In this document: positions 31,433 to 43,296 of the stretch, piece after piece
Numbering within the stretch: the stretch's first letter is position 1
Layout of the letters: each line of letters starts with the position of its first letter
DNA from: Lumbricus terrestris
Lineage: Eukaryota; Annelida; Clitellata; Crassiclitellata; Lumbricidae
Assembly: GCA_949752735.1 (NCBI GenBank)
Contig: OX457036.1
Location: 12,621,607 to 12,685,606, forward strand
DNA length: 64,000 nt
Direction: 5' to 3'
The notes under the pieces: model-generated
Databases searched by the model: none
Told to the model about the DNA's origin: nothing
Seen by the model: the letters and a program-made list of their open reading frames with translations, nothing else
Position numbers and translations under genes: made by a program

Positions 31433-31801
31433 GTTGCACGGTTTTTTCAGCCACAGCAACGCGTGGCCGGGTACAGCTAGTTTTGAATAAAAAGATGTCG
31501 TATATACTTGCATCAGGGCATCACATATGCCCCTTCCATCCACTGATTCAAGGGGGCTTGTCCCGGGCCCCCAGATAAACCGTCTTCAACGACGACCAAT
31601 GCCCAATTGAATCTACGGATACAACAGTCCTTAGAACCACCATCAATTAAGGCGTTCTCAAAAGATAGGTGTTCGATATCCACATGCACGTAAGACCTTA
31701 CATGAAACTTTTCTGTTTCAATGAAAGCAAAGTGAGCATCTGATGTTTCCTCCCTGCTGCTTTTGCTAGTTCACTTAGGTTGGCCAAGAGAAGATTCGCC
31801 T

Positions 31802-32356
31802 TCACATCGTCATCAACTTCGTAGATCTTAAATGTTTCTTTCGGCTAGCTAGCAAATGTTTAAACCTTCGATCTTCTTCTCTGAGCCGCTGTTCTCTTTC
31901 CTCTCTGGCTCTCCTTTCTGTCCGTTCTGTCTCCCATATGGCTGCCTCTCTTTCTCTTATACGTCTCTCTTCCTCTCTTGCTTTTCTCTCTTCTTCTCTT
32001 GCCCTTTTCTCCTCCTCATCTCGTTTTCTCTGCCGTTCCCTCTCTTCCTCCCTTGCATTTCTCTCTTCCTCCCTCGCCCTTCTCTCTTCATCATCTCGCC
32101 CTCTCTGGCGTTCCCTCTTCCCCTCATACTTCCGAACTTCAAATTCAAACTTGAGTCGTTCGAGGTCCTGACCTCCTCCCCATTGCAGGGACTCTGGTTC
32201 TGGTCGAGTCACCCCACCTTCCCTGTAATCTTTACATTGCCTTTCGGCCACCTTGGTCGCCCATTCTTCCATTAACTGATGACGATCCATCGCAAAGACG
32301 ATCTCGTCTTCCATGTCGTCCTTGAGTAGGTAAGCTCTTAACCTCTCATCGGACAT
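31802..32356 (-). CDS. Gag-like coiled-coil protein of LTR element
   Basis: 184 codons from MSDERLRAYLLKDDMEDEIV. A short globular start (HQLMEEWATKVAERQ) is followed by a long Arg/Glu heptad-like region with repeats REEERNAREEERERQRKRDE. Its position after a primer-binding site suggests Gag. No zinc knuckle was seen. The repeated charged stretch also gives open frames on the other strand. Alternative reading: an unrelated coiled-coil protein captured between repeats. Confidence 0.5.
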   Translation of the reverse strand: MSDERLRAYLLKDDMEDEIVFAMDRHQLMEEWATKVAERQCKDYREGGVTRPEPESLQWGGGQDLERLKFEFEVRKYEGKRERQRGRDDEERRAREEERNAREEERERQRKRDEEEKRAREEERKAREEERRIREREAAIWETERTERRAREEREQRLREEDRRFKHLLASRKKHLRSTKLMTM

Positions 32357-32949
32357 CTTCTTAATCTACGCTTGCTTATCAGGTATGAGATTGTCCATGA
32401 TAGAAGAGGATAGAGATAGAAAGCACGTAGGTACGCCAGTAAGTAGATGCAACGCACAATGCACAAAAGTCAACAAATCAATCGCTCAAAGATGCAATGC
32501 TCAAAAGAAACGAGTCAATCAAAGGAATGTATCAATGCAAATCAATATATACAGATGATATTAAAAGAAGTGGTTTTCGCTGCAGCCAACTCTCGGCCCG
32601 TGACTGCCACTCCTCTCTTGCACATATAAAACCAGCCAACAACGTAAGAGTCCTATCCTTTTGTCGGTCGTCGGCTTGACTTCCGTCTGATGGATTCCAG
32701 TTGATCCTCCCGATCCTCGGTTGACCGTCCTCGCTGGCTGTCTGAAACTTGTCCTCCACATCCGATCCTCGGTTGACCGTCCGCTGTCCGTCCGTCCTCG
32801 TTGGCTGACTGCAACTAGGCCGTCCGATCCTCAGCGTCCTCGCTGGCTGTCTGCAGCCTGTTCTTACAATTCTCTGCGTTGGTTCCCCCGTCCTCGCACT
32901 GTCCACGTAAGGCTGCTGGTCGCTGACTGTACCGGCAACTCTTATCTAC

Positions 32950-32967
32950 ATCTCGCTTCTGACACCA
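32950..32967 (-). promoter_or_regulatory. Putative primer-binding site (tRNA-Leu type)
   Basis: Minus strand TGGTGTCAGAAGCGAGAT. Animal tRNA-Leu ends TTCTGACACCA, pairing with the first 12 bases. It lies next to the LTR edge at 32973 (LTR end ...CA on the minus strand). Confidence 0.65.
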
Positions 32968-33801
32968 GTAAATGACACGCCCCCAGCCGGCGTTAACTGT
33001 TCTGCGCCCAGTCTGGTGGTCGCCTTCAACTGGCCGTGTCCGATTTGATCACCCCTGGCCGTCTGCCCTTGGCCGAACTTCACAGGGCGCCCCGTGGGGG
33101 TCGTTTGGGTCCTCCACGGAAGTGTTGATGGGCTCACGCCGTCGCTCGTGGACCCGGTGACCCCTTCGCCTCCAGATGCCAGAGGTGGACTCCGCGATCC
33201 CCTTGCTTCCAGATGCTGTGACCGTGACATTACTCCCTCCTCAAAGACGGAGTCATGGGTCATCGATCCATTGACGACGTCATCTTCAGCAACACTCGTC
33301 CGGTGGATAGCATCGCAGAACATGAAACACATTACCAACAGTGTGTAAACAACATGACATGCATTTAGACAGAGTTGTCTCCCCGCCGTGTCTGGTCTCC
33401 GTCTAACGCCTCCGTCAAATCGGGGACAAGACGTTGGCTGCAAGGTCCCGAACAAGCATTGGAGTTGGCTGGTGTCGGCTGTTGACGGGTCGCTCTGTGG
33501 ACGACTGTATTGGATCGATCGAATCTCCAAATCGATGCAGCAGTGGCTCATGAGTCCTGAGACTGAAGACGGTTGCTCTCTGCAGTCTGACTTCTCCGGG
33601 CGGAGAAACTCTTTTTCCTTTCATAGGGTCCGCCTACTCGCAGCGTGCGACAGACACGCGGCTGAGGCGAGGCAGTGGCGTCGTGGGCTTAAGGCCGAAG
33701 CAGTGGAAGTTATTGCGTGTAGAGAGGTCAGTCTCCTATGGACCCGGACGGCCCAGGCCCGGCCCTTCCCTACGTTGCCCAACACCCGCATCCTCTGTGT
33801 T

Positions 33802-33871
33802 TCCATAAGTCCATAGTAAAATATGGACTTATGGACACCATAAGTCAATCGAAAAATATGGACTTATGGTG
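33802..33871. repeat. Paired hairpins in LTR-like unit
   Basis: TCCATAAGTCCAT ... ATGGACTTATGGA, followed at once by CACCATAAGTC ... GACTTATGGTG. Present in each unit (about 35347, 36892 and 39026). Confidence 0.9.
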
Positions 33872-34133
33872 GGAAACAATCAGGCGAGTAGTCATTTAAT
33901 TATACCTACGACCCTGGTTGCTTTCCAAGCACAGGGGATGGAGAGGAGGGGAGACGGGAGAGGAGGGATGGAGGGGAGGGGTTGGGAGGGCTGTCGATAG
34001 TGCAGTGGTACTGACCTCTCTACAAACAATAGCTTCCACGTCGTCGCACTCCATGTCCAGTGGATGGGTGCAGCAGCATGCACTCCATGGTGCATCCTCC
34101 ATCCAACCGACGTTTTCTTCGTCGTCTTCACGG

Positions 34134-34160
34134 CTGCTGCTGCTGCTGCTGCTGCTGCTC
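34134..34160 (+). repeat. CTG triplet run inside LTR-like unit
   Basis: CTG units that vary in number between copies (one fewer near 37223), showing replication slippage after amplification. Confidence 0.85.
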
Positions 34161-37100
34161 GACGTTTCTCTTCTCCACGTTTCCCTCTTTATCGTCCACC
34201 TCGTTCGGTTGTAAATATTCCTCCATAACCGGATGTCCACAACTAAGTTAACGCATGATGGAAAACCAATAGATTCAGTATGTTTGTGAACAACTGCTGG
34301 CGGATGGCCAGCTTCTTTAGGTCTTCAAAAGCCTCTTCCTTTCCGGTCATCACGATCCATCGCATCAGGTATTCGTGGTTAGTTGAAGCGGAGTCTCGCC
34401 GCAATCTGGCTCTTCCGGAATCTAGCACGAAATCCGTATTCGGTCAGATTGAAGCCCTACAATTATTCTAAAACGTCGCAAAAATCTTCGTTCAACGCAT
34501 ATGATCTTCTGGTAATTATCGTGAAGATTTTGCTCAAGGTCTTTGGCAGCAAGACTACTCAATACCGAGCGCATCACCGAACCTGCAACAACGCCCGCAC
34601 GAAAGACCTCGTCGAACGTGAGGTCACGGTGACTGGCATATCAATGTTGAATGGACTCTAGGATCACCCCCCCCCTCCGTGTGGAACCGCATTGTCTCCC
34701 CATATGAAAACTGCGCAAGCAGATATAGCTTAACAAAGGTCACATTCTGTAGTACATGGCCGACAGAGCATGGAAAACAAGTAGATGACCTTACCAAGGG
34801 TTATTCCGGCAGGACGTCCACGGCGCACCCTGTGTCACGACACTAACCCGATCTATCTGTAAGATGCCCTGGTCGTGACGATCACACAACAGTGTGTAAA
34901 TAACATGTACATGTAGACAGGGTAGGCTCCCCGCCGTGGCTGATCTCTTTCTAACGCCTCCGTCAAATCCGGGACAAGACGTCGGCTGCAAGGTCCGGAA
35001 CAAGCATTGGAGTCGGCTGGTGTCGGCTGTTGACGGGTCGCTCTGTGGACGACTGTATTGGATCGATCGAATCTCCAAACCGACGCAGTGGCTCATGAGT
35101 CCTGAGACTGAAGACGGTTGCCCACTGCGGTCTGACGTTTCCGGGCGGAGAAACTCTTTTCCCTTTCATAGGGTCCGCCTACTCGCAGCGTGTGACAGAC
35201 ACGCGGCTGAGGCGAGGCCGTGGCGTCGTGGGCTTAAGGCCCAAGCAGTGGAAGTTATTGCGTGTAGAGAGGTCAGTCTCCTATGGACCCGGACGGCCCA
35301 GGCCCGGCCCTTCCCTACGTTGCCCAACACCCGCATCCTCTGTGTTTCCATAAGTCCATAGTAAAATATGGACTTATGGACACCATAAGTCCATTGAAAA
35401 ATATGGGCTTATGGTGGGAGACAATCAGGCGAGTAGTCATTTAATTATGCCTACGACCCTGGTTGCTTTCCAAGCACAGGGGATGGAGAGGAGGGGAGAC
35501 GGGAGAGGAGGGATGGAGGGGAGGGGTTGGGAGGGCTGTCGATAGTGCAGTGGTACTGACCTCTCTACAAACAATAGCTTCCACGTCGTCGCACTCCATG
35601 TCCAGTGGATGGGTGCAGCAGCATGCACTCCATGGTGCATCCTCCATCCAACCGACGTTTTCTTCGTCGTCTTCACGGCTGCTGCTGCTGCTGCTGCTGC
35701 TGCTCGACGTTTCTCTTCTCCACGTTTCCCTCTTTATCGTCCACCTCGTTCGGTTGTAAATATTCCTCCATAACCGGATGTCCACAACTAAGTTAACGCA
35801 TGATGGAAAACCAATAGATTCAGTATGTTTGTGAACAACTGCTGGCGGATGGCCAGCTTCTTTAGGTCTTCAAAAGCCTCTTCCTTTCCGGTCATCACGA
35901 TCCATCGCATCAGGTATTCGTGGTTAGTTGAAGCGGAGTCTCGCCGCAATCTGGCTCTTCCGGAATCTAGCACGAAATCCGTATTCGGTCAGATTGAAGC
36001 CCTACAATTATTCTAAAACGTCGCAAAAATCTTCGTTCAACGCATATGATCTTCTGGTAATTATCGTGAAGATTTTGCTCAAGGTCTTTGGCAGCAAGAC
36101 TACTCAATACCGAGCGCATCACCGAACCTGCAACAACGCCCGCACGAAAGACCTCGTCGAACGTGAGGTCACGGTGACTGGCATATCAATGTTGAATGGA
36201 CTCTAGGATCACCCCCCCCCTCCGTGTGGAACCGCATTGTCTCCCCATATGAAAACTGCGCAAGCAGATATAGCTTAACAAAGGTCACATTCTGTAGTAC
36301 ATGGCCGACAGAGCATGGAAAACAAGTAGATGACCTTACCAAGGGTTATTCCGGCAGGACGTCCACGGCGCACCCTGTGTCACGACACTAACCCGATCTA
36401 TCTGTAAGATGCCCTGGTCGTGACGATCACACAACAGTGTGTAAATAACATGTACATGTAGACAGGGTAGGCTCCCCGCCGTGGCTGATCTCTTTCTAAC
36501 GCCTCCGTCAAATCCGGGACAAGACGTCGGCTGCAAGGTCCGGAACAAGCATTGGAGTCGGCTGGTGTCGGCTGTTGACGGGTCGCTCTGTGGACGACTG
36601 TATTGGATCGATCGAATCTCCAAACCGACGCAGTGGCTCATGAGTCCTGAGACTGAAGACGGTTGCCCACTGCGGTCTGACGTTTCCGGGCGGAGAAACT
36701 CTTTTCCCTTTCATAGGGTCCGCCTACTCGCAGCGTGTGACAGACACGCGGCTGAGGCGAGGCCGTGGCGTCGTGGGCTTAAGGCCCAAGCAGTGGAAGT
36801 TATTGCGTGTAGAGAGGTCAGTCTCCTATGGACCCGGACGGCCCAGGCCCGGCCCTTCCCTACGTTGCCCAACACCCGCATCCTCTGTGTTTCCATAAGT
36901 CCATAGTAAAATATGGACTTATGGACACCATAAGTCCATTGAAAAATATGGGCTTATGGTGGGAGACAATCAGGCGAGTAGTCATTTAATTATACCTACG
37001 ACCCTGGTTGCTTTCCAAGCACAGGGGATGGAGAGGAGGGGAGACGGGAGAGGAGGGATGGAGGGGAGGGGTTGGGAGGGCTGTCGATAGTGCAGTGGTA

Positions 37101-40100
37101 CTGACCTCTCTACAAACAATAGCTTCCACGTCGTCGCACTCCATGTCCAGTGGATGGGTGCAGCAGCATGCACTCCATGGTGCATCCTCCATCCAACCGA
37201 CGTTTTCTTCGTCGTCTTCACGGCTGCTGCTGCTGCTGCTGCTGCTCGACGTTTCTCTTCTCCACGTTTCCCTCTTTATCGTCCACCTCGTTCGGTTGTA
37301 AATATTCCTCCATAACCGGATGTCCACAACTAAGTTAACGCATGATGGAAAACCAATAGATTCAGTATGTTTGTGAACAACTGCTGGCGGATGGCCAGCT
37401 TCTTTAGGTCTTCAAAAGCCTCTTCCTTTCCGGTCATCACGATCCATCGCATCAGGTATTCGTGGTTAGTTGAAGCGGAGTCTCGCCGCAATCTGGCTCT
37501 TCCGGAATCTAGCACGAAATCCGTATTCGGTCAGATTGAAGCCCTACAATTATTCTAAAACGTCGCAAAAATCTTCGTTCAACGCATATGATCTTCTGGT
37601 AATTATCGTGAAGATTTTGCTCAAGGTCTTTGGCAGCAAGACTACTCAATACCGAGCGCATCACCGAACCTGCAACAACGCCCGCACGAAAGACCTCGTC
37701 GAACGTGAGGTCACGGTGACTGGCATATCAATGTTGAATGGACTCTAGGATCACCCCTCCCCCTCCGTGGGGAACCGCATTGTCTCCGCATATGAAAACT
37801 GCGCAAGCGGATATAGCTTAACAAAGGTCACATTCTGTAGTACATGGCCGACAGAATATGAAAAACAAGCAGATGACCTTACCAAGGGTTTTTCCAGCAG
37901 GGCGTTCACGGCGCACCCTGTGTCACGACACTAGCCCGATCTATCTGTAAGATGCTCTTGGTCGTGACGATCACACATCAGTACCGAGGACGGATTTTTA
38001 ACAATTTATTATTGGTAACAAAACAACCGCAGAGATTAATTAGAAATATAAACTTATAGGCTCCGCCGGCAATGTTAAAGGATTGCTTCAGACGCCTGTA
38101 AAATTAATTCAGTTACTCTTCGCTGATCGATCTTGTGTCAAGCGCATCTGCCGGGCCTCCCCTCATTAATGACCTGCATCGTCTTATACCACCCCCGCCG
38201 CCTTTGATGGCCCTGGGCAGCCGGCGTTAACGGTTCCTCGCTCCGTCGGGTGGTCGCCTCAAGGCGTCCGTGACCAATTCGACGACCTCTGGTCGTTCGC
38301 CCCTCGCCGTCACTTCAAAAGGCGTCCCGTGGGGGTCGTTTGGGTCCTCCACGGAGGTGTTGATGGGCTCACGCCCGTCGCTCGTGGACACGGTGACCCC
38401 TTCGTCTCCAGATGCCGCCGATGGCCTCCGCGACCCCCTCGCTTCCCGATGCTGTGACATTACTCCCTCCTCAAAGACGGAGTCATGGGTTGTCGATCCA
38501 TTGACGACGTCATCTTCAGCAACACTCGTCCGGTCGACAGCATCGCAGAACATGAAACACAATGCAAACAATGTGTAAACAACATGTGCATCTAGACAGG
38601 GTTGTCTCCCCGCCGCAGCTGGTCTCCTTCTAACCCCTCCGTCAAATCCGGGACAAGACGTCGGCTGCAAGGTCCGGAACAAGCATTGGAGTTGGCTGGA
38701 GTCGGCTGTTGACGGGTCGCTCTGTGGACGACTGTATTGGATCGATCGAATCTCCAAACCGACGCAGTGGCTCATGAGTCCTGAGACTGAAAACGGTTGC
38801 CCACTGCGGTCTGACTTCTCCGGGCGGAGAAACTCTTTCCCCTTTCATAGGGTTCGCCTACTCGCAGCGTGCGACGGACACGCGGCTGAGGCGAGGCAGT
38901 GGCGTCGCGGGCTAAAAGCCCAAGCAGTGGAAGTTATTGCGTGTAGAGAGGTCAGTCTCCTATGGACCCGGACGGCCCAGGCCCGGCCCTTCCCTACGTT
39001 GCCCAACACCCGCATCCTCTGTGTTTCCATAAGTCCATAGTAAAATATGGACCTATGGACACCATAAGTCCATTGAAAAATATGGACTTATGGTGGGAGA
39101 CAATCAGGCGAGTAGTCATTTAATTATGCCTACGACCCTGGTTGCTTTCCAAGCACAGGGGATGGAGAGGAGGGGAGACGGGAGAGGAGGGATGGAGGGG
39201 AGGGGTTGGGAGGGCTGTCGATAGTGCAGTGGTACTGACCTCTCTACAAACAATAGCTTCCACGTCGTCGCACTCCATGTCCAGTGGATGGGTGCAGCAG
39301 CATGCGCTCCACGATGCATCCTCTATCCCACCGACGTTGTCTTCGTCGTCTTCGCGGCTACTGCTGCTGCTGCTGCAAAGGCATCGGCTGGCTGTCGATA
39401 ATTTCAGGACGGACTGCCCCTCTTATTACCCTCCACCGATGGCTGTACTCCCTGCAACTGGAGGAATCAATGCGATGCCTTAGCCCAGAATTTCATCCAG
39501 ACATCTCTGGGAGGAAGCTTTCCCCATGCAGCAGTGGCATTGCCCCTCCTGGGAAAATATTGAGATGTGGTAATATGCACTAGGTAATCCCGATCAAAGA
39601 TTGTATGGAAGGATTTTCCCGCCATAAAACCGGATAGGTCTTCTTGACATCAACCATGATTTCTCTTGGAGTGTCTTCTTCCTCCGATCGCACCCCGATC
39701 CATTCTCGTCCCACCTGATGGGGATCTTTAGCTATTCCACTGGCAGACAGAGAATATCACACAGAAATCAAACCGAGAGTCGGAGCATGTGCCACGTGAT
39801 CAGCGTGACCTTCAAACTCGCCGCTCTGTGTCGTTTATAGACCGAATTACATTCGCATAGTGTCGCCTTTGCTTTTGGCTAGAATACGACATCAGCGGCC
39901 AATTCACTATTCGTGTCTTCGTGGGTCAAACAACACCGGCCTCCAAAATCCTATCTGGCTCTGAAAGGAGCGCCACTGAGTCCGCAACGGCTGTGTAATC
40001 GACTGGGCATCCCCTTTCCAGTGTCAGTGCAAGGCTCGCAGACCGCAGTCGTATAATATTACGTCGAATCGAATAGATGCATTTCTGAGGCAGAAAAGAC

Positions 40101-40359
40101 ATCTCTGCTGTTCTTGCAATGATTCCTCATTTTTTTCCTTGCATGGGCGGAAGCATCCCCAGTCAAATCTCACATCAGTTATTATATTTATCACGGGGTC
40201 ATCATCCCTATGGGTATCTCTTACTCTATCAACCTCCTGCTACACGACACGTGTATACTCCAGGGTGTAACCCTCCGAGCAACTTAATTAACTTTCCTCA
40301 GCGGGGTCGCTTGCTCACTTATATTTACAACCCGGTCTTGGGTAAGTTTGATATCAAAT

Positions 40360-40440
40360 CAAATCAAATCAATTTATTGGTCCGTTTGTAACAATAACAA
40401 GCACACCAAGTCAGGAACAAAAATTACACAAACATCTCAA
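40360..40440 (-). mobile_element. Probable LINE 3' tail
   Basis: Minus strand ACCAATAAATTGATTTGATT, a TTGAT repeat directly after an AATAAA-like word, as at CR1/L2-type LINE ends. No coding part seen. Confidence 0.4.
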
Positions 40441-41637
40441 GTATAACCAAGTTGTTAAGCATTAGTCAATCCAATAACTTAATTGGTTAACATAAATTAT
40501 TCAAACAGGTAAGGATTGGTTAAACCTAGTGGTTCTAAAGTTAAGTGATGCCATTGTGGACAATTGTCCCTAGACCCGGGATGCGAGGTTATAAAAAACT
40601 CGTCCCTATTTACCACCCGGGCAACATGAATTCCAGGTGCCAATTCCGAAGCGTCTTTCATCCAGGCCAGTGCCGTGGGCGCCAAGCTCCCAAACAATAT
40701 ATCTTGAAGGAGACATGGCACTACGAGCGGGACGACACTACTACGTCCTCTGCGACTAGTATACACATCGGCACCAAGAGGAGCCACCCTGACCAATGGT
40801 AGGCTTGAACGCCTCCTGCCAAGAAACATATAGCGCCCATTTCGAATCCAATTCTCCACCTATGTTACCTCCACCAGTCAATTCCAGGCATGGTCTGAAG
40901 GACTTGGTCCGAAACCAAAGTGTGCGGCATTGGGGCGAAATAGATGAGGCGCCTCCGCCACACATGCGCGGGAAAAACGCGGCTAAGAGGACAACTGCTG
41001 ACGACTGCTGACTATGGACAACGACGAAGAAAACGACAATTATTGACAATACGACGAATTACTTGCGACGGATCGATGCGTGAGGCGATGGTGGCTAATA
41101 AGGGCGACTCGTCCCCTCAGCCCCGATCGTAATAGATCGGTGGAATCTCCACAAGCAGATACAGTCCCTTAAGGCACTGTCCACGCGAGTAGGGTAACGC
41201 TGGATGTGGGGGTCTGGTCTTCGGCGGTGGGTGTGTCCTTAGCTGGGTCGATGGGCCGAGTGGAGGGCGACGATGGGCGTCAGATGACAGAGGCCATCTC
41301 CTCCTTTAGTCCGGTCGTAGTGAGATGTTGATGTGCTCCGGACCGACCGTTTCCTCGCCTGTTTGACGCCCTTCACCGGACTCCTATCGCCAGTTCACTG
41401 ATTTAGTAGGGGCCCGATCGGGGGCGCCCCCTCCATGAAATCCAATCGAAACTGAATTCTTTTCGGCATCTGTCGGTTGGCATCTGTCCCAACAGTCTGT
41501 CGGCCATCCACCGGTTGCACTCCTAGCGCTTCTATAGCGCCGCTTCTATTGCGTCGTGGACCAGACAGCTGTCTCCAGAGGCGGTTCGTTAGAGGCGAAT
41601 CGCGTTCGGAAGGGTTCCACAGTTACAACCCCCCCCC

Positions 41638-41665
41638 ACACACACACACACACACACACACACAG
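41638..41665 (+). repeat. CA dinucleotide run
   Basis: Thirteen CA units after an eight-C run. Confidence 0.95.
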
Positions 41666-42139
41666 TGGTGGACTGACGTCTGTCTGTAGGTAAGACCCGT
41701 GCGGTCAGCAAGAGATGACCAACGAATATTCTTTAACGAAGACTGAATAACAGACTGAGCGTTGATTGTTTGTGTCGCAATCGATGAATCAGCAATACTG
41801 AAACCGAGAGAGTATCTCCCACTCTTAGAAGAGATCGGCGCGGTTCGAAAAACTCTTTCTGCGACGTGAAGACGTTGGTCACGTCCGAGGCAAGGGATGA
41901 TGCCGTCTGCGCTCCTCTCTCAGGGCGATCAGTCCTTCAGGACTAAGCGACTAAGAGGACGAATGCTGCAGACTATGACAGCGACGAAGAGAATGACGAT
42001 TGGCTTGACGAAGAATTACTTGCGACGGATCGATGTATGAGGCGATGGTGGCTGCGTAGGCGATGCAATAGGGCGTCGGTGAGGCACTAAGGCGCGCCGA
42101 CGTGACGTGGGCGTGGATATAGACGCGTGGTAAAGGCGC

Positions 42140-42345
42140 CAGGGCTTTTTTTAACGTGCAGTTCTACACAAAATGTGCAGTTCTAAATGAATTCGTGCAG
42201 TTGTAGAAGCACTTCTGTCACGTTCCGTGCAGTTAAAACTAGTAAAAATAGGTAATTTTCCTCAGATTGGGAGTAATTTACCATGGAGGATGAGAAAGGA
42301 GAGAAGAGGATGTGCAGTTCTAAAAATTCCTTAAAAACAACCCTG
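42140..42345 (+). mobile_element. hAT-type MITE (CAGGG family), intact ends
   Basis: Starts CAGGGCTTTTTTTAACG, ends CTTAAAAACAACCCTG. Perfect 8-bp target duplication AAAGGCGC (42132-42139 and 42346-42353). 206 bp, no ORF. Confidence 0.95.
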
Positions 42346-42353
42346 AAAGGCGC

Positions 42354-43290
42354 TGAAGAAACGCAGCACAGGGTGTGACCTATAGCCGCGGGAATGTGAC
42401 GCGGCATAGCTGAGTGCGACCAAGCGTGATGGCCGCGCGGCATAGAGAGGTGGCCGAGCGACACATGCACGAAAGTGTGGAGGTGCAGGCGCGAGGCAGC
42501 GAAGATTGGCATCGAAATAAGCATAAAAATCCCCAACCGCAACACCATATTAGTACATAATCGCTTCATTTTCAAAAGTCAAGCTGATAAGACGCAACAC
42601 GGTTTTCAGGGTGAAATTAGATTAGATGTTCAACGTATTGTTTAATGAAAGAGATTATAACTAGGAGAAAGATTCGCTTTAAAGGGTGGGTTAATCGTAC
42701 CTAGCGATAGTGAGATAGTGTAGGGCCTACTAAAAGTTTAAAAATCCACCCTAGATAATGAGGACAGAGAAAATTTGCCCAATTCTGCCTAAAAACTCAA
42801 ACTTGAAAGAATGAAGCAAAACAGATAATATTTAGTCGTCCCAAAACGATGAAAGTGGCGAAAATTTCTTTAAAGTTATTATAGCCGAAATGGAACGTTG
42901 TTCCGGATAAAAAAACTAAATTAAAACAACTAAAATATTAATTACGCTCTAGATAAACTAAGCAAATGTAGCCTAATAATTACAAAAGCCCTTATACTGA
43001 CCATCACGCCTTTCCAGTTCGCAAACCAAAAAGATAGGCACATGAAAGAAAAGAAAAATTAACCAATTATTGCTGTTATCGGTATAGCCGTATTAAATCT
43101 AAAACAGTTTACCATATTTTAAAATGGATAATACAGCCTGCAATTCGAATGAAAACTAGGCTACTAAGTCAAAAATAATAATCCACAAAGGTTTTAGGAC
43201 CCACTGAGAAATAAAAAGCTAAAAATTAGGTTATGGCGAGAAGGTCAGACTACCGTAAACTGAATTCTACACAGATTGAAAGAGCGCTAC
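42354..43290. other. AT-rich DNA without recognised features
   Basis: No ORF of interest, RNA gene or known repeat seen; an AAACATAC run at 43296-43325 closes it. Confidence 0.4.
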
Positions 43291-43296
43291 AAATAA

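Larger units (their letters stand above)
30300..32973 (-). mobile_element. Decayed LTR retrotransposon (body and truncated 3' LTR)
   Basis: Read on the minus strand: a primer site TGGTGTCAGAAG at 32956-32967, complementary to the 3' end typical of animal tRNA-Leu, lies 5 bp inside the LTR-like array. Then comes the Gag-like ORF (32356-31802), then a weak protease-like ALIDGGSKDCC (about 31650-31700). 30368-31210 resembles segments of the 33-39 kb repeat (GCTGGCGGATG-CAGC, GGCAGCAAGACTAC, CAATGTTAAAGGATTG) and would be a truncated 3' LTR. No reverse transcriptase or integrase was found, so it is non-autonomous. Confidence 0.6.
32973..39370 (-). repeat. Tandem array of LTR-like units (~1545 bp; one ~2134 bp)
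   Basis: Units begin near 33360, 34905, 36450 and 38590. Spacing between matching points is 1545, 1545 and 2134 bp. The longer spacing keeps a ~590-bp segment (37979-38565) that is missing from the other junctions. Copies 2 and 3 are almost identical over their whole length (only a CTG-run change and a few bases differ). Repeated landmarks: the TCCATAAGTCCAT hairpin, GAGGGGAGACGGGAGAGG, a CTG run, and GGCAGCAAGACTACTC. The many short ORFs repeat with the unit and are not taken as genes. Confidence 0.9.
39370..42130. other. Mostly unassigned DNA with a local duplication
   Basis: No gene recognised. 40950-41110 and 41945-42080 are related (GAATTACTTGCGACGGATCG, AGGCGATGGTGGC). In the second copy a frame reads YDSDEENDDWLDEELLATDR then CMRRWWLRRRCNR, recalling the acidic/Arg-rich start of PIF/Harbinger nucleases; this is weak. 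Confidence 0.35.

Noticed and set aside
33892..38848. Sets of 60-140-residue ORFs repeating every 1545 bp
   Set aside because: They repeat only because the DNA unit repeats; they overlap on both strands and lack protein-like composition.
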